Shown: piece by piece, positions 10,405 to 22,975 of the stretch
Numbering within the stretch: position 1 is the stretch's first letter
Layout: each line of letters starts with the position of its first letter
NCBI GenBank assembly: GCA_033980235.1
Contig: CM067059.1
Coordinates: 18,982,100-19,046,099, forward strand
Direction of reading: 5' to 3'
DNA from: Diadema setosum
Lineage: Eukaryota > Echinodermata > Echinoidea > Diadematoida > Diadematidae
Length of the DNA stretch: 64,000 bases
The notes under the pieces: model-generated
Databases searched by the model: none
Told to the model about the DNA's origin: nothing
What the model saw: only the letters and a program-made list of their open reading frames with translations
Program-made: the position numbers and the translations under genes

Positions 10405-10489
10405 CCTGTTGAGGATGAGCCCCGAGTATACTCGGGCAGGTGTCTATGGGAAATGCCTGTTGTAGCAAAATCAGTCCATCCTCAACGGG
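10405..10489. mobile_element. 85-bp TTAA-flanked hairpin mini-element
   Basis: TTAA lies on both sides (10401-10404 and 10490-10493). The ends CCTGTTGAGGATGA and TCCATCCTCAACGGG are inverse repeats with two or three mismatches. Near the left end is a perfect 16-bp palindrome CCCGAGTATACTCGGG (10421-10436). It lies 277 bp after the stop codon of the Myb-like gene and so may be part of its 3' UTR. TTAA duplication is typical of piggyBac and Kolobok elements. Confidence 0.8.
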
Positions 10490-10493
10490 TTAA

Positions 10494-11461
10494 GGGATCC
10501 ACCTGTCTAGAAAATTGAAGATATCATAATCATTGTATATTGTGCATCATGTATTCATGAAGTTGTACATGCGAAAACAGTAATTTCCTTTAGCATGAAA
10601 ATATTTTTTTTTAAACAATGGAACTTATCTCTGTTATTGAATAGATGAAGTTGTAGCAATGTGTAGAGTCACAGTGTTGAGCTCGTCAAAACACTTGGCC
10701 CAAGGTTTGGGATAAAAAGTCAGTTTCATCATCAAAACACGCTTCCATCCTGTCCTCATCTTGTTCACCAATACATTTGATCACATGGTTTTGTGTTGCA
10801 TTAAACACAAAATGTGTTAAAAAAAATGTAAGGTTACCTTCCTTTCTCATCATACCACCCCATGAGTGAGACAATAAAAACAACAGCATCAACAAAACAA
10901 AAGTAGCCAGAGGAGAGTATCTATGAGACATGGATAAAACAGCGCTACCTGATCACGACCTAAGATTTCAACCAAATTTTCAGGCTATGGACAGTAAAAA
11001 AGCTTTTAGAATTTCACTCAGTTCACATTTAAAAGAAATACAATTTATTACATATAAAAAGCAACAAACTAAACACCCTCATCTTCATAAGAGAAAAAAA
11101 AAAAAAACTAAACACCCTCATCTTCATAAAAGAAAAAAACAAAACAAAAGCTTAAACTGACAGAAAATCTGAGCATACTGCTATTTGGTTATGTAACGTC
11201 TGTGGAGATTACTATTAGGATGTGTGCTGGATTTGAGGAGCAATCCTTTGGCAAAAAAAAAAGAATGATAAAGCGTAAAAAAATAAGTTGACATCTTTTC
11301 TTTCTTTCTTTCTTTCTTTTTTTTTGGGGGGGGGGGGCACTCATATGAAGTTTGTGTGAACCATGTACAGAAAAGCATGCCTTGAATAAATTGCAATGAT
11401 GTTCTCCATTTGGAGAACAAATTTAATTATTGCACAACATGAGCAATACTGCTATGGAATT
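10494..11461 (+). other. 3' flank of the Myb-like gene, no further gene seen
   Basis: A/T-rich sequence with candidate AATAAA signals at 10873 and 11385 (another at 12612); I cannot tell which, if any, is used. A short A-rich duplication (TAAACACCCTCATCTTCATAA) occurs near 11067 and 11109, and a CTTT run with a G run lies at 11299-11337. Confidence 0.4.
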
Positions 11462-11976
11462 CAGTCCAACCTCTCCTATCCGGACATGTCAGGACCAGCG
11501 CTCATCCGGATAAGGGATTTGGGCGAATGTATGCTAGATGATTTGGCCGGATGTCTTCAATACAAGCAGTTGCCTACCCAATGGTAGCTACATGTATATG
11601 TATTGATTTTGCATGAACATGTCACGTCCTTGTCAGCTGGTCTGCTTTCAGAATTCTCTGAACATGTGCGCAATGAACAATCACCCATACCATGCCCTGA
11701 TTTAATGAAAAGTTTTCCTTCTATCTTCTTGCTTTGATTTGGGGGTAGTGAATGTCTGAATGCATGTTATTTAGAAAAAAATTAGATGTGAATGTATTTT
11801 GATTATGTTGGGAATAATATGTTATTCAAGTGAGTTTGCTTAGGAATTTTGTTTGAGTTTGAAATCCCCCTTTTCCCCATAATTATCAGATTGAAAAAAA
11901 AAAAATCACTCCGCGATCACATCCGCGTAATAGAGAGATGCAGATAAAAGGAGTCCGGATAGGAGAGGTCAGAATG
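11462..11976. mobile_element. Pogo/Tigger-type MITE
   Basis: The left end CAGTCCAACCTCTCCTATCC and the inverse of the right end (CATTCTGACCTCTCCTATCC) form terminal repeats; TA follows the right end. A second inner copy, CATCCGGATAAG / ATCCGCGTAATAGAGA, is typical of Tigger-derived elements, which start CAGT and duplicate TA. No transposase is encoded. From 11977 to 12820 I see no supported feature. Confidence 0.8.
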
Positions 11977-12822
11977 TACATGAATAATACCATGGCTCAC
12001 ATCATTCTTGTTTTAAATACTAAAAATCTTTCTGTTGTAAACACTAATATTCATAATACCTTCTAATCTTAGTTGACCTATTGTACTTTTCCTTTGTGAA
12101 ATTGCACTATTGCCAGTCTACCTACAATGTTAACATGCAAAGGAGAGCTAAAAGTGAAGTGTCATGAAATTAATACACATTATCATTCTCAGTAATGACT
12201 AATAGTGTCTTCACCCATTGTTCATGAGAACCAGGTGTGCCACATGTCAACCACACAAGCAATTTCAATATCTTTGAAGTAATGTTCAGTTTATGATACA
12301 TGCTCCAATGTTAAACTGCTTTACAAGTGTGTAAAATTGTGTTTAAATGCTCTGTAAGATGTCTTCTGCCATAAAAGGCTACACAATTGTGCATCTACAA
12401 ATGTAACAATTATCCTCTGTGGCCTAAAATTATTCATGCATAGACACGGCTGTAATTCTGATAAGTATAATTATACAAAATCAATGTACTGCTGCATGTT
12501 TCAGTTTTGCTAAGAAAACATGACTAATACAGAAGACTTTTTCACATAACTTACTACAAGAAGTATGACCTCAGAGTAATTCTGTATGTAGTTTGTTAAT
12601 ACAGTTTTGCCAATAAATGTGCTTTTTACTTAAATACAAAGGTATCAGGTTATTTCCATCCTGTCTTTCTTTGCTTAACAGTTTTAAAGTTATTAAAGTC
12701 TTTGAAAGGAAAATCACTCTTTAACCCTATTTCTGTCGTATAAGTGCACAGACACGAGCGGCCATTGGTGACATGTTATACGATACATCATTTGAAAGCT
12801 TATGATCTAAACTTTCATATTA

Positions 12823-13040
12823 CTGTAAAAGCTATTATTTTTGCGAGGGTTTAATTTTCATGAATTTTGCGAATCACAGTTGGACCACAAATTTAACAAC
12901 ACACAAAAATGTCACCATGTGCTGAGGTAATAGTGCACTTTAATATGAAGGCCTCTGTGTTGATTCGTGAAAACAACATTACATGAAAATGTCCGTGACC
13001 CCCTCATTCATTAAAATATCTGTACGCGAAAATAACAGTG
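12823..13040. mobile_element. Short inverted-repeat element, CTGTAAAAGCTATTATTTTT / AAAATAACAGTG
   Basis: The left end CTGTAAAAGCTATTATTTTT and the right end CGCGAAAATAACAGTG are imperfect inverse repeats flanked by TA on both sides. The interior has GCGAATTTTCATGAA-like words and no coding capacity. From 13041 to 13732 no feature is recognised except ordinary A/T-rich sequence and a short CAGGCAG repeat near 13680. Confidence 0.55.
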
Positions 13041-13732
13041 TATACATTATACTCTGAATGAGGGCGCCCTAATATTTTACGTAGGACGCCCTCTTATGTC
13101 ACATAAACAAGCTCTTTGCAGACTTACTTCTACACGTTACCACCTCATTTTTTCACACAACAAGCTCTTGTATCACAGAAAGGTCTCACAAAATAATGTT
13201 GGAGAGAATTTATGCCGCTTTCAGATGATATATTTTCATCAATAGCATAAGTATTTCTCATTTTATGAACAAAAGTCTGTCAATTGAAACCTAGATTTCA
13301 AACATTTTATGTAATTTCTGATTTTATGAATGAAATGTTGGCCGGAAAGTAGTTTAAGCGTGTTTGTATCTAGTCGAGCTGAAAATATAAATTGAATTGT
13401 GCCTTTTACTTTGAATTTAGATTTTTCATGCCCTATAATATTGCCATAATGATACGATAATCTAGGGTAAAAATTGTCATTGAAAATATTCAGTCTTCAG
13501 AGTGTCCATTCCAGGCTACAACTTTATGCACTCTCCTCAGAAACAGAATGGAACTATCACTGCAGTCATTGTCTTTATGATCAACCTGCATTGAACTGAA
13601 GTTTCATATAGCGATGGTTTCTTATGTGTAATAATGACAAACAGTCAAATATATACCCCAACTTGGAGACTGTGCAGCGTCAGGCAGCAGGCAGCAGGCA
13701 GGAGGCTACTGTGACCCTATTGCTCCTTTATA

Positions 13733-14168
13733 CAGTTCGACCTCCATTATCCGGCCATGTCGGGACCGGCGCTCATCCGGATAAGCGAATTGGCCGTATA
13801 TGGGAGACACAATGTTAATGTATATATAGCTGCCGTCCAAGCTGCTGTCCCAGTGTACTGGCAGCTAGGCAGGTAGCGTACCCCGCAACGGTGGTGTAAT
13901 CTATGCTAGCCTGCGCAAAATTGTAGTCCCTTCTTCACAAAAATAAAGTATATCTTTATGTGAAAATCATACATGTTTTACCTCATTAGATATTGAGAAA
14001 CCTATCATGCACATCTTATGAAATTAGTGAAACAGATCCATGAAAAGATGTTAAAGTCACTGTTTTTTCTCAATTTTTGGATGAAAAAAAAAGTCCTTCA
14101 CTGCGTGAATGCATCCGGATAATAGAGATTTCCGGATAAAAGGAGGCCGGATAATCAAGGTCGAACTG
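13733..14168. mobile_element. Pogo/Tigger-type MITE, 436 bp
   Basis: Flanked by TA on both sides. The left end CAGTTCGACCTCCATTATCC is matched by the inverse of the right end CAGTTCGACCTTGATTATCC, with an inner CTCATCCGGATAAG / GCATCCGGATAATAG pair. The interior differs from the elements at 11462, 19249 and 20504, so these share termini only. Bases 14169-14795 contain no recognised feature. Confidence 0.88.
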
Positions 14169-14795
14169 TACTGCACCACTGGCCCTGGCTTACTAGAGAC
14201 CCATTGCACTGCTGGGCTTACTTCGTTCCATTGGGCGATCGCGTTTGCGTCGGGTGGTCGCTTTACCCAACCTTTCGTGAATAACATGCCCTAATATATG
14301 AAGGGTCAGGTAAGCTCGGGTAAAATAATCACAATTTAATACGTATAGTCCTTGACATAAGGCTGATCGTTAAATGCGACTATAATTATGTTAAAAAGTA
14401 CCACTCAAGTGAAGGTGAATCTGGTGAATAAATCAAAGCAAAAGACATCCAACAAGCCCAAAAATAACACAAAAATTAATGGCAATAACAAATAAAAGAG
14501 TATGAAATATCCACCATAAATAAAACAATCTCATTATAGGATGGAGAAATGATGCACAAATATGGAAAAGCTTTGGTGTAGGCCCTACTTCTGATCAAAT
14601 CTATACAATCCGTAAGCGTTTATACGTGAAGAGTTTTATCGCGAAACAAGCTAATTCCATTCTTGTTAAATTGAGATCTGCTAAAAAACAAAGAAAATAA
14701 GAAGGATATGTGGAAAATTTTAATAACTTCTAGAATAGCTTCTAAAATATGAGGTATCACCGGAAAGGTTTTATGTTGCTCTGACAATGGACATA

Positions 14796-15060
14796 CAGTC
14801 AACCTCGCTTACCTCGATGTCCGATTAGCCGAAACTCACTTACCTCGGGGGCAAAATGAAAGTCCCGATTGTTCCTATGGAGTCTACGTGTATTAAAACT
14901 CGCGTAGCTCGAAAAAACAAACTTGAAGTTTGGTTACCTCGAAGGGAAATCTAATGTCCCGATCTTAATTAACTTATTGTTTTTCCCAGCATGTTGCTCG
15001 AATCGAAATTGCAAACATCACTCAGCATTTCCGATTAAGCGAGATGGAAACAGGCTTGAT
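14796..15060. mobile_element. Pogo/Tigger-type element, left end clear, right end lost
   Basis: After TA at 14794 the sequence starts CAGTCAACCTCGCTTACCTC and has repeated TTACCTCG and CCGATT words like its relatives. The expected inverse terminus is not found; a weak CCGATTAAGCGAGATGG near 15037 may be its decayed form. From 15061 to 16265 nothing is assigned; 15770-16010 and 16120-16205 are purine-rich on this strand. Confidence 0.55.
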
Positions 15061-16264
15061 ACACGATGATGAAACAAGTTAATGCCTACGACATCATAAT
15101 GCACGCTTTATGATGTCATCAAGCGTGCACTCTTCTTTGAAGAGAACAATGGGATGCTGGTCCAAGTTAAAGCGCCTGCTGGATGCTAACTTCAGGACTC
15201 TCCTGCTGTGCAGAGTATTCTCTGCCCATATCACCATTCCATAGTTTGAGTGGGTTCCATGAAGCCACGGCAAAAATAAAACTTTGAAATCAAAGAAGAG
15301 CATTCCACTGATGCTATTACACTTAGTGTAATCTATATCCACTGTCCGCTTGAAGTAGGGGATGTTGCATCAGTCCCATTAGTTCCCAGATTTTCCAGAT
15401 TCCACATCTTTTCCACTGATCTCATCGTCGAGGTACCTTCAGTTTCATACGATGGAAGCAATATCCTGCAAATGCGAGTCCTGTTAAGGAAGAAACAGTC
15501 AGGTAGCTACGTGCTATATAAGCATTTTCTACATTGCTGCAAGAAAGTCCACAGGTATTTCAGATGTCACATAGGTAATTCAAATATCTGTTGACTCGAA
15601 AACACTGTAAAAATTAAAGAATATCACATGCTGTGTATGATAAGCATCATATTGTGAAGACTATGACATTATCATGCAAAGACAATTGTAAATGACTTTA
15701 CAAAAAAGTTTGTTTCTCTTGAGGGAGAAAAGTTTGTTAGTCCTTGTAGGGATTAGGGCTTGACAAAAGAAGAACCTAGACAGAGGAGAGCTGAGAAGGA
15801 AAGTGACATCTAGGGAGAATGTAGGGAATGCAAATAGAGACAAGTGTGGGGCAGCTGTGGGCTGGAAGTTGGAAGCTGCACTAGTGGAGACAGGAGAAAA
15901 GGAGACGGAGAGAGGGTTAAGGGAGAATACAGTCAAAATCAAGTAAAGGGTTTGGACATCACTGGGAGGAGAAAGATGAAGTATAAGGGAGGGGGAGGGA
16001 GAAGTTGAAGGTTGCAAAATCATGGAGATAAGTTCATTCTCAGGCTGATTTTTTTCTTTCTTGTCTGAAAAAAAAAAAAAAATCAGGGAATTGCAAAAAC
16101 ACGCCTGTCACTGTCAATGGTACGGGGAGGGAGAAGAATAAAGAGAAATGAAAAAAGGGAGAGAGAAGAACAGAAAAGAAGAGAGAAGATGGAAGGGTGA
16201 TAAATGTCATGATCTTATGCTGATCTTAGGCTGCCTGAACATAGACATGAACATAAACATTAAC

Positions 16265-16265
<1 letters not shown>

Positions 16266-16296
<31 letters not shown>
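16266..16296. repeat. 31-base C homopolymer
   Basis: An uninterrupted C run; the opposite strand could form G-quadruplex structures. Length in the assembly should be treated with caution because such runs are error-prone. Confidence 0.9.
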
Positions 16297-16369
16297 ATGT
16301 GGGAAGAGGATAGTGATGTTCGTTTTCGGAAGGCTTGTAACTCTGAAAAAGAAATAAGATTTGATAAAT

Positions 16370-16520
16370 ATATTGCAAAGGTTTGTTAATCTGAAAAAGA
16401 AATAAAGTTTGTTATTCCGAAGGTTTGTTGGTCTGAAATTGAAATAAGGTTCGTTATTCTGAAAGTGTGAAGACAGTGTGTATTAAACAAACCTTCAGAA
16501 TTACAAACCTTATTTGGGCA
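16370..16520. repeat. Diverged TTTGTTATTCCGAAGG inverted array
   Basis: Repeats of GTTTGTTATTCCGAAGG and CTGAAAAAGAAATAAAGTT, followed by their inverse (AACAAACCTTCAGAATTAC). It is a decayed relative of the array at 40905-41217; isolated words of the same type occur near 6263 and 6340. Confidence 0.65.
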
Positions 16521-16724
16521 GTGACGTGAGAAAAGGGCACTTAGTGCTGTCGTGCACAAATGCCATTAAACGGCACAGAAGTTTGACAAACTAATATGCC
16601 CCCAAAAAGATCAACTAGCTAGCTGCATGCAAATGCATACGTGCATCAAAGAGTGGTAGTATTGGATGATACTAATAATACTATGCATGTTCTACTTTAT
16701 GTACTAAGTTTTCATGTCACTTTC

Positions 16725-18335
16725 AAGATATGGAGGAAAAAAGGGCAATATAGCACTTTCACTGGAGCTTTGAGCTTTTGACCTTATGACTTTTTGGCAG
16801 GAAATTTCCCAGAGATTCTCCTTAGGTAATTCTGTATACATAACTATATTTGTATTAAGTTTCAAGAAAAATCCTGGAAGCATATATATGTCATGAATGT
16901 ACCCTCCAGTATGCATGGTTGCTTTAATGTGTCTATGTGTACAGGTTGACCAGATTAGTGGAGAATTTTCTATTTGGTATAGCTACAGTACATGCATGTG
17001 ACAGGAAATAGTCAGGATTTCTGGAAAGCTCTTGAAGTCACAAGTATGTGCAAGTAGGTAGAAGTATGTAGCCCCAGGTTGGAGCAAATTACAGAACATT
17101 CAAAAAAGGGTGAATAAACCCATATAAGCCACAGGTATTCTGAGATAGGCAGAGTACCCAACACCTCTGCTCTGAGAGTTACGTCACTTCTGGCTCTGAA
17201 GCAACTTGTTATAGTCAGTCCTGTGTTACCTGCTGACTTGCTATATTTGTGGAGATAAGGCCTGGGAGACATTTTTGCGTATGGGGAATTGATTCACCCA
17301 CATTGGTGATGGACTTCATTCTCATGTCAATGGACATTGCTGCGTCATAGCTGTGACGGGATGGATTCCTAGCTGGATAATCCTTCACACATGGACTGGA
17401 CGCAGTCATTACAACATCTGGATTCTGCAAGTGTCGCTGTGGATTTATTCTGTGGATCTTAATTGAACTGTCTGAACATCAATATATTGGTTCTTTTGTG
17501 CGATCATTCTCAGTATGATTTTGGTCGTAACGCATAGCATATCAATGAGGGAAATAGTGCAATTTTGAGGACTTGACCTTGACCTTTGATCAATGACCCC
17601 TAAATCCCCTAAATAATCCCTGCCAGTCAGTACATGCATATATGTACCATGTTCCATGAAGATACCTCTAACCATTTGCAAGATATGGAGAAAAAAATGA
17701 AATTTCAACATTTTCAACTGACTTTGACCTTTATATCTTTGACCTCATGACCTGAAATTGTCTTTGAAGAATCTTCATTTGGTAGTACATGTATACACTA
17801 AGTTTCAAGAAAATACCTTCAGGCATTGCATAGATATGGGGGAAAAAGTGAAATTTGAGCATTTGACGTTGAACTTTGACCTCTTATAACTAATTAATGA
17901 ATTGCCCCATCATGCATCATCCTTGGACAAAGTTTAGTGAAATTTGCTTCATCCAGTATTGAGTTATCGCGAAACAGATAAATTTTAGGATTTGACCTTG
18001 ACCTTTGACCTCCGGCTGATTTCAGTCAAAAACTAATCAAGTAATTGCCCCATCATCCGTCACCCTTGGACAAAGTTTAGGGAAATTTGCTTAATCCAGT
18101 CTTGAGTTATCACGTAAATGGATACAATTTCATGATTTGACCCTGACCTTTGACCGCTGGCCAATTTCAAAAATCTAATCAAGTAATTGCCCCATCATAC
18201 TTTATACTTGGAGCAAGTTTGGTAAAATTCCACTTAATATTACTCAAGCTATTGCGTAAACAAATGCGGACGGACGGATGGACGGACAACCTGAAAACAT
18301 AATGCCTGCGGTACCCTTCAGGCGGAGGCATAAAA
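16725..18335. repeat. Long copy of the TGACCT-rich repeat with GGAC and hairpin tail
   Basis: Contains several diverged units with TTTCAAGAAAAT, TTGACCTTGACCTTTGA and ATTGCCCCATCATNC words, then AATGCGGACGGACGGATGG and CCTGAAAACATAATGCC, ending in the decayed hairpin TGCCTGCGG...GGCGGAGGCA. The order matches 1-512. A perfect TGACCTTTGACCT occurs at 17999-18011 and a one-mismatch form at 18144-18156. No coding sequence. Confidence 0.8.
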
Positions 18336-18374
18336 ATTGAGTATTTCACCCAACAGGTGCACCAGATCTCAGAA

Positions 18375-18545
18375 TTTCCAGTCTGAAAAATTCCAAAATC
18401 TCCCTCTTCCCCCCCCCCCACATTTCTTTGAATACTAGTTTATATTTTTCATACTTTTTTGACAAAAACAAATACATTTCATCAAATGTGTACACTACAT
18501 CTCTGAATTTCAAGTCTGAAAATGCAAAGTCTCCCTCACATATCG
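18375..18545. repeat. AAATCTCCCTC module, ~1.5 units
   Basis: Two passages, CTGAAAAATTCCAAAATCTCCC and CTGAAAATGCAAAGTCTCCC, flank a TTTTTGACAAAAACAAATACATTTCATCAAA segment. The same layout appears in three units at 22630-22975 and once inside the element at 5760. From 18546 to 19248 there are only unassigned A/T-rich bases; an open frame there has no recognisable domain. Confidence 0.55.
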
Positions 18546-19248
18546 GAACTTTTGCCCTAATTCACACAGAAAATCCAAGGTATGCACCAAATGGACCCTT
18601 GTGAAGGTAAATTTATGCATGTGTGATGCTTGGCTAGTCGACACAATGGGGGTGGTAGCGGAGTGCATGGAGGGACATATCGTCAGCGGTCATTTGATCC
18701 GTCGTATATCCTGATTTTTGGTCAAATTTTCGATTTTGAGATTTTCAGTCATTATGATAGTGGACATTCTGTTGGTTATACATACTGTGAAATTTTCAGT
18801 TTCTACTTTGATGTAATTTTTGTGTATTCATCACTTTCATATGATAAGTTTGGTCATTTCACTTCGTTTATTTCCCCACAGGCGTGCATATTAAAATGCA
18901 GCAATATGACGTCCTCTCCATATACGACAGTTCGGATGACTGCAAACACAGTGCATGCGGTCAAACTGTCGTACACTGGGTGCATTGACTTTGCGCATGA
19001 TATATTTATGATACGATGGTTCAATGACCACAAATACCATGCGTGCGGTCAATAAAACTGTTGTATACATGGTAAATGACAACAGTCTTCACAAACCAAC
19101 AAATATAAATGTCACTCTCGCCCTCTTGTGATTTCTCGCATAATTCCTAACAATACAATTCCACAAAAAAATCACAAATTAGAGTACGAATTTGAATATT
19201 AGGTTAAAGTTACTACAAAAATAACTGGAAATGCCACACATAAAAGTA

Positions 19249-20186
19249 CAGTTAAACTCGCATAAGTCGATCTTCTCGGGACTGAGCAAAACACATCGAC
19301 TTAGGCGATTTTCGACTTGTGCGTAAGTCGAAAAAATCGACTTACAGTTTCACCACAGGTACATACATGTATGTTTAATGTACATGTATGTTGTGTACTC
19401 TGGAGCCGAGAGCTGGAGCGGTGTGCCGCAGCACGGGTCGCCCAGCAGGGCCGCAGCTAACTTCGCATGGACAGTGCATTAGTATTGGCACCGGTCCGAT
19501 TACTTTACACCCTTGTTAAACCTTGGGGAAGTGAATATGACCGATATTTGAGCAGTGATTGATTCCAGTTTACCATACCGTGGCTTGAAATGCGTGTAGA
19601 GGTGCAATTCTGATTTACCCGTGCCCGTAACTTTCCCCCTACTCTCCGTTTTGAAAACTCAGCAGCTTCATCCATTATACCACTCCACTGCACAGCGCTG
19701 CAAATGCCAAGCTACATGTACACTGCAAGCTCAATACTGTACATGTAAATGAACGCATGTGTACTGTACGAACGCTGTACGTACGTAGCGCGACAGCTGA
19801 CAGGGCTGTACCAGCGGACCTCCAAATACGAAGAGAGTTAAACGATCCCATGCGATCGCTTTGAATTTTGATTTTAGATCATTTTTTTTGTCACCTCAAA
19901 CTCATCTGACAAACAAAATAATGATGAGTAATAAATAATGAATAATAAATGACAGTGATTTATTACACAATAAAATCTTATTCGACTTAGGCACAGTGAA
20001 TTCAATGGTTTTTCCGTGAAAGTGTTCTTGGAATTTCATCGACTTAGGCGAGTATTCGACTTACAAAATTCGACTTGTGAGTGAATTAATACACGTACGT
20101 CAATGGGGAAAAATCGGGACTTTTTAAAATCATCGACTTACGCGATTATTCGACATATGCGACGTCGACTTAGGCGAGTTTAACTG
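19249..20186. mobile_element. Pogo/Tigger-type MITE, 938 bp
   Basis: TA flanks both ends. The left end CAGTTAAACTCGCATAAGTC and the right end GACTTAGGCGAGTTTAACTG are inverse repeats, with further subterminal ATCGACTTA words (19269-19340 and 19980-20170). The centre (19360-19860) is unrelated GC-rich sequence with ACATGTAC words, probably captured or deletion-derived. No transposase frame. Confidence 0.9.
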
Positions 20187-20503
20187 TATAGAAAATCATG
20201 ATTGAAAAATGGGTAAACTTCATTTATGTGATTATCTCGAAATGTCATTCTTATGCAATAATTGCATAAACGACAGTTCGGATCACCGTCAACTGCATGT
20301 ATATTGTTTCCCACGTAGTATGTTGTGTGTGTAGGCGACAGAATTTGGGTTAAAATTGCGGCTGAAATGCAGTCTAGGACCTCATTATTACTTTACAACA
20401 TTAATTCATCACTTTCAATCAGTTGACTACCTGTGTACAGCACATGTAAACAAGCGTGTGACTGAAGACAGGTGTCAAGCAACTGCTGCAAGCATTTACA
20501 TTA

Positions 20504-21363
20504 CAGTATTCATTGCATAATCGGGCATCTGATAATCGGGAACCTCGCTTAAATGACATACGCTTCCCAGAAACATTTCCAATGCACGTTATTTTCACTG
20601 GATAATGGGGCGGGGACCTCTGATAAACGGGCCAATTTTTCTTCAAGCGATCCTTGATTTTGTTGATATTTTACACAAAAAATCTACCAAAATACCACAA
20701 CAATATTTCAAAGATTCCCTATCAGTTGTCGTTTACATCAAACTTACAAAGGAAGCTTCGGACTGGTGTGTTTTGACCTCTGTCCATCCAGTACACGTAC
20801 ATTTCAGCTCGCTGCCCGCCTTCGCTTTTCTGTACATGTGTATACAAGTATATGGCGAGCTAGATCGCTACAACACAATGTACAGTGCAGTGATCACGGC
20901 AAGTAAACAATCAAGCCGTGATGATTGAATGATTGAAGGACTTTTCATTGACGTTCCTACATCAGTTCTGGGTAATCATTTCCCATGGTTGTGGATATGT
21001 ATTTATACAGAACGCCCTACGTGTCCAAGAATTCTACGAATGTTTATTAAGTGCTAGCTTTTAATCCACATATTTTGTGTTCCAAGAGAGGTGAGAGAAG
21101 AAGAACCTGGTTGCGATTACTCTACATCATTGCGAGAATGCAGAGACAGCTAGAGGGTCGCGCCGAGGGGTAGCGTGGTTGTGTATTCATGTACATGTAC
21201 AGTACGTCAGTATGCATGCATGTGTGTGTGTGTGTGTGCACTACATAATGTACATGTCGTATGCCGTTAGTGTATGGTGAGTGCTCATCGCGAAATCGGG
21301 CACCCCGCTTAAAGGGGCCGTGTTTGCTACTCACAACCTGTCCCGATTATGCGATGAATACTG
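20504..21363. mobile_element. Pogo/Tigger-type MITE, 860 bp
   Basis: TA flanks both ends. CAGTATTCATTGCATAATCG at the left is matched in inverse by CGATTATGCGATGAATACTG at the right, with inner CCTCGCTTAAATG / CCCGCTTAAAGG copies. The interior carries ACATGTA- and TG-rich sequence. From 21364 to 22620 no further feature is supported. Confidence 0.9.
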
Positions 21364-22629
21364 TATTACCAATTTTTTAAAAAAATGCACCAGTCTAGCT
21401 AGAGCCATCACTGAAAGAAGAGACAAAAAGTGTAATATATTTGGTTGTTTCTGCTCCCAAACATTACAGTTATGTTGTTCATAAGGCTGCTATGTATCCA
21501 AATGATGTCTCACATACAAAAGTATCTTGATATTAAATTGAAATGTTATTTGGTGAGAAACAAAAGCTTGAAATTGTGATCCTGCTTCACAAAACAAACA
21601 AAAAGTCAGACATAAACTTTTAATTAAGGACAGATTCTAAAAGAGCAGACTTTAAGCTTTAAAATGATGTATTTTTTAACTCAATTCAAATGGACTGTCC
21701 AAATCCATCTAATATTGAAAAGAAAACACATACTGTGGAAAAGTGTTTACTGAGAAAAGAGGCTATAAAGTATAGGATCTATTGAAGTCCTTAATCTTAC
21801 AGAGAAGTGCCTAGCTGTGCAGTGAATTGGACAAAAAACAAAACAAAAAGCAAAAACAGAATGTGAAACTGCAGAATAAACAATGAAAAGATTATCAGAT
21901 TAAGCGAAAATTAATCGTGCTCTATAAACACAGTTTCTATCTGCGATTACTGCCAACTTTCAAAGCAGTAGCATCACTCATTTCAAAAGTTATTAGAGTT
22001 GAAAGTGAAGAGGGTGTAAATGTAAATGAAAAGGGGACTCTAAGACACACATAATCACACTGTTCTACAAAAAAAAAAAAAAAGTGTTCTAGAAAAACTG
22101 TTAACAACAAAATTTCCCATTGATTGGTTTTATGATCCCAAACTTCACCATGATGTAGATGAAGTCTTGGTCTTTCAGAAAATATGAAAAACTCAATTAA
22201 TGAATTTCACACTGTTCACAACGGCAAACCATGTAGGTCAACAACTCTAATTTTTGTGGGTAGTCCCATCACATGATAGTTCTGTATAGGTTGTACAAAT
22301 TCCTTATGCCAGCAATTGTGATCAGGAGGTAGTCTCACTTTTAATATTGCAAAAGTGCATACGAACTGCTCAGCCAATGAAACTGATTCTTACATCACGA
22401 AAATGGGCAGAATCTCTGCTTTCTGAGACTGGACACCCCAAGTTCGTGCAATCTTTGGTTCCAGAGATATCCTGTGTGGAAGAAATCCAAGACGGCAAAA
22501 TATGTTCAAATTGACCCAATTTAGACTGCTCTCCATAGACGAATCAAGTCATTTGGAGTATAAGGTACTTTTCTGATCAAAAGTGCATCACTGCAACAAA
22601 TCTTACAATAATGATATGTATACGTGAAT

Positions 22630-22975
22630 AATATGTTTGGGAAGGGACTGTCCCCCTCCCAACATTCTCCCCTTGCACATTTCCCAGAATAATTTATATA
22701 TATTTTTCCTATATTTTTTTGATAATCTGAAAATTTCTGAAAATGCAAAAAATCTCCTTATGTGGGAGGGGTAACATACCCTTCCTACACCTTACCCCCG
22801 CACATCTCCCTGCATATTTTCTTACTTTTTTGACAGTTCCTAAACAAAAACTTAATGTTTCACAAAAAGTGTGCACTAGATCTGTGACTTTCTGAGAATG
22901 CAAAATCTCCCTTGTGTTGGAGGGGGTTTCCTTCCCAGCCCCCTCCCACTCGATCGCTCATTTCCCTCGCACGTA
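22630..22975. repeat. Three tandem units of the AAATCTCCC / CCCTCCCAACA module
   Basis: Units of ~125 bp each contain ATGCAAAATCTCCC, GGGAGGGGTAACA and CACCTTACCCCCGCACATC, then a TATTTTTTTGA segment (near 22640, 22735 and 22890). The last ends CCCACTCGATCGCTCATTTCCCTCGC, resembling the interior of 5760-6113. Bases 22976-23795 hold only A/T-rich sequence and a few AAGCAATTGCTT palindromes (23725-23745). Confidence 0.65.

Noticed and set aside
18630..19055. 141-codon frame as a possible gene
   Set aside because: No recognisable domain, aromatic-rich composition typical of A/T-rich non-coding DNA, and short repeated CGACAGTTCGGAT words within.
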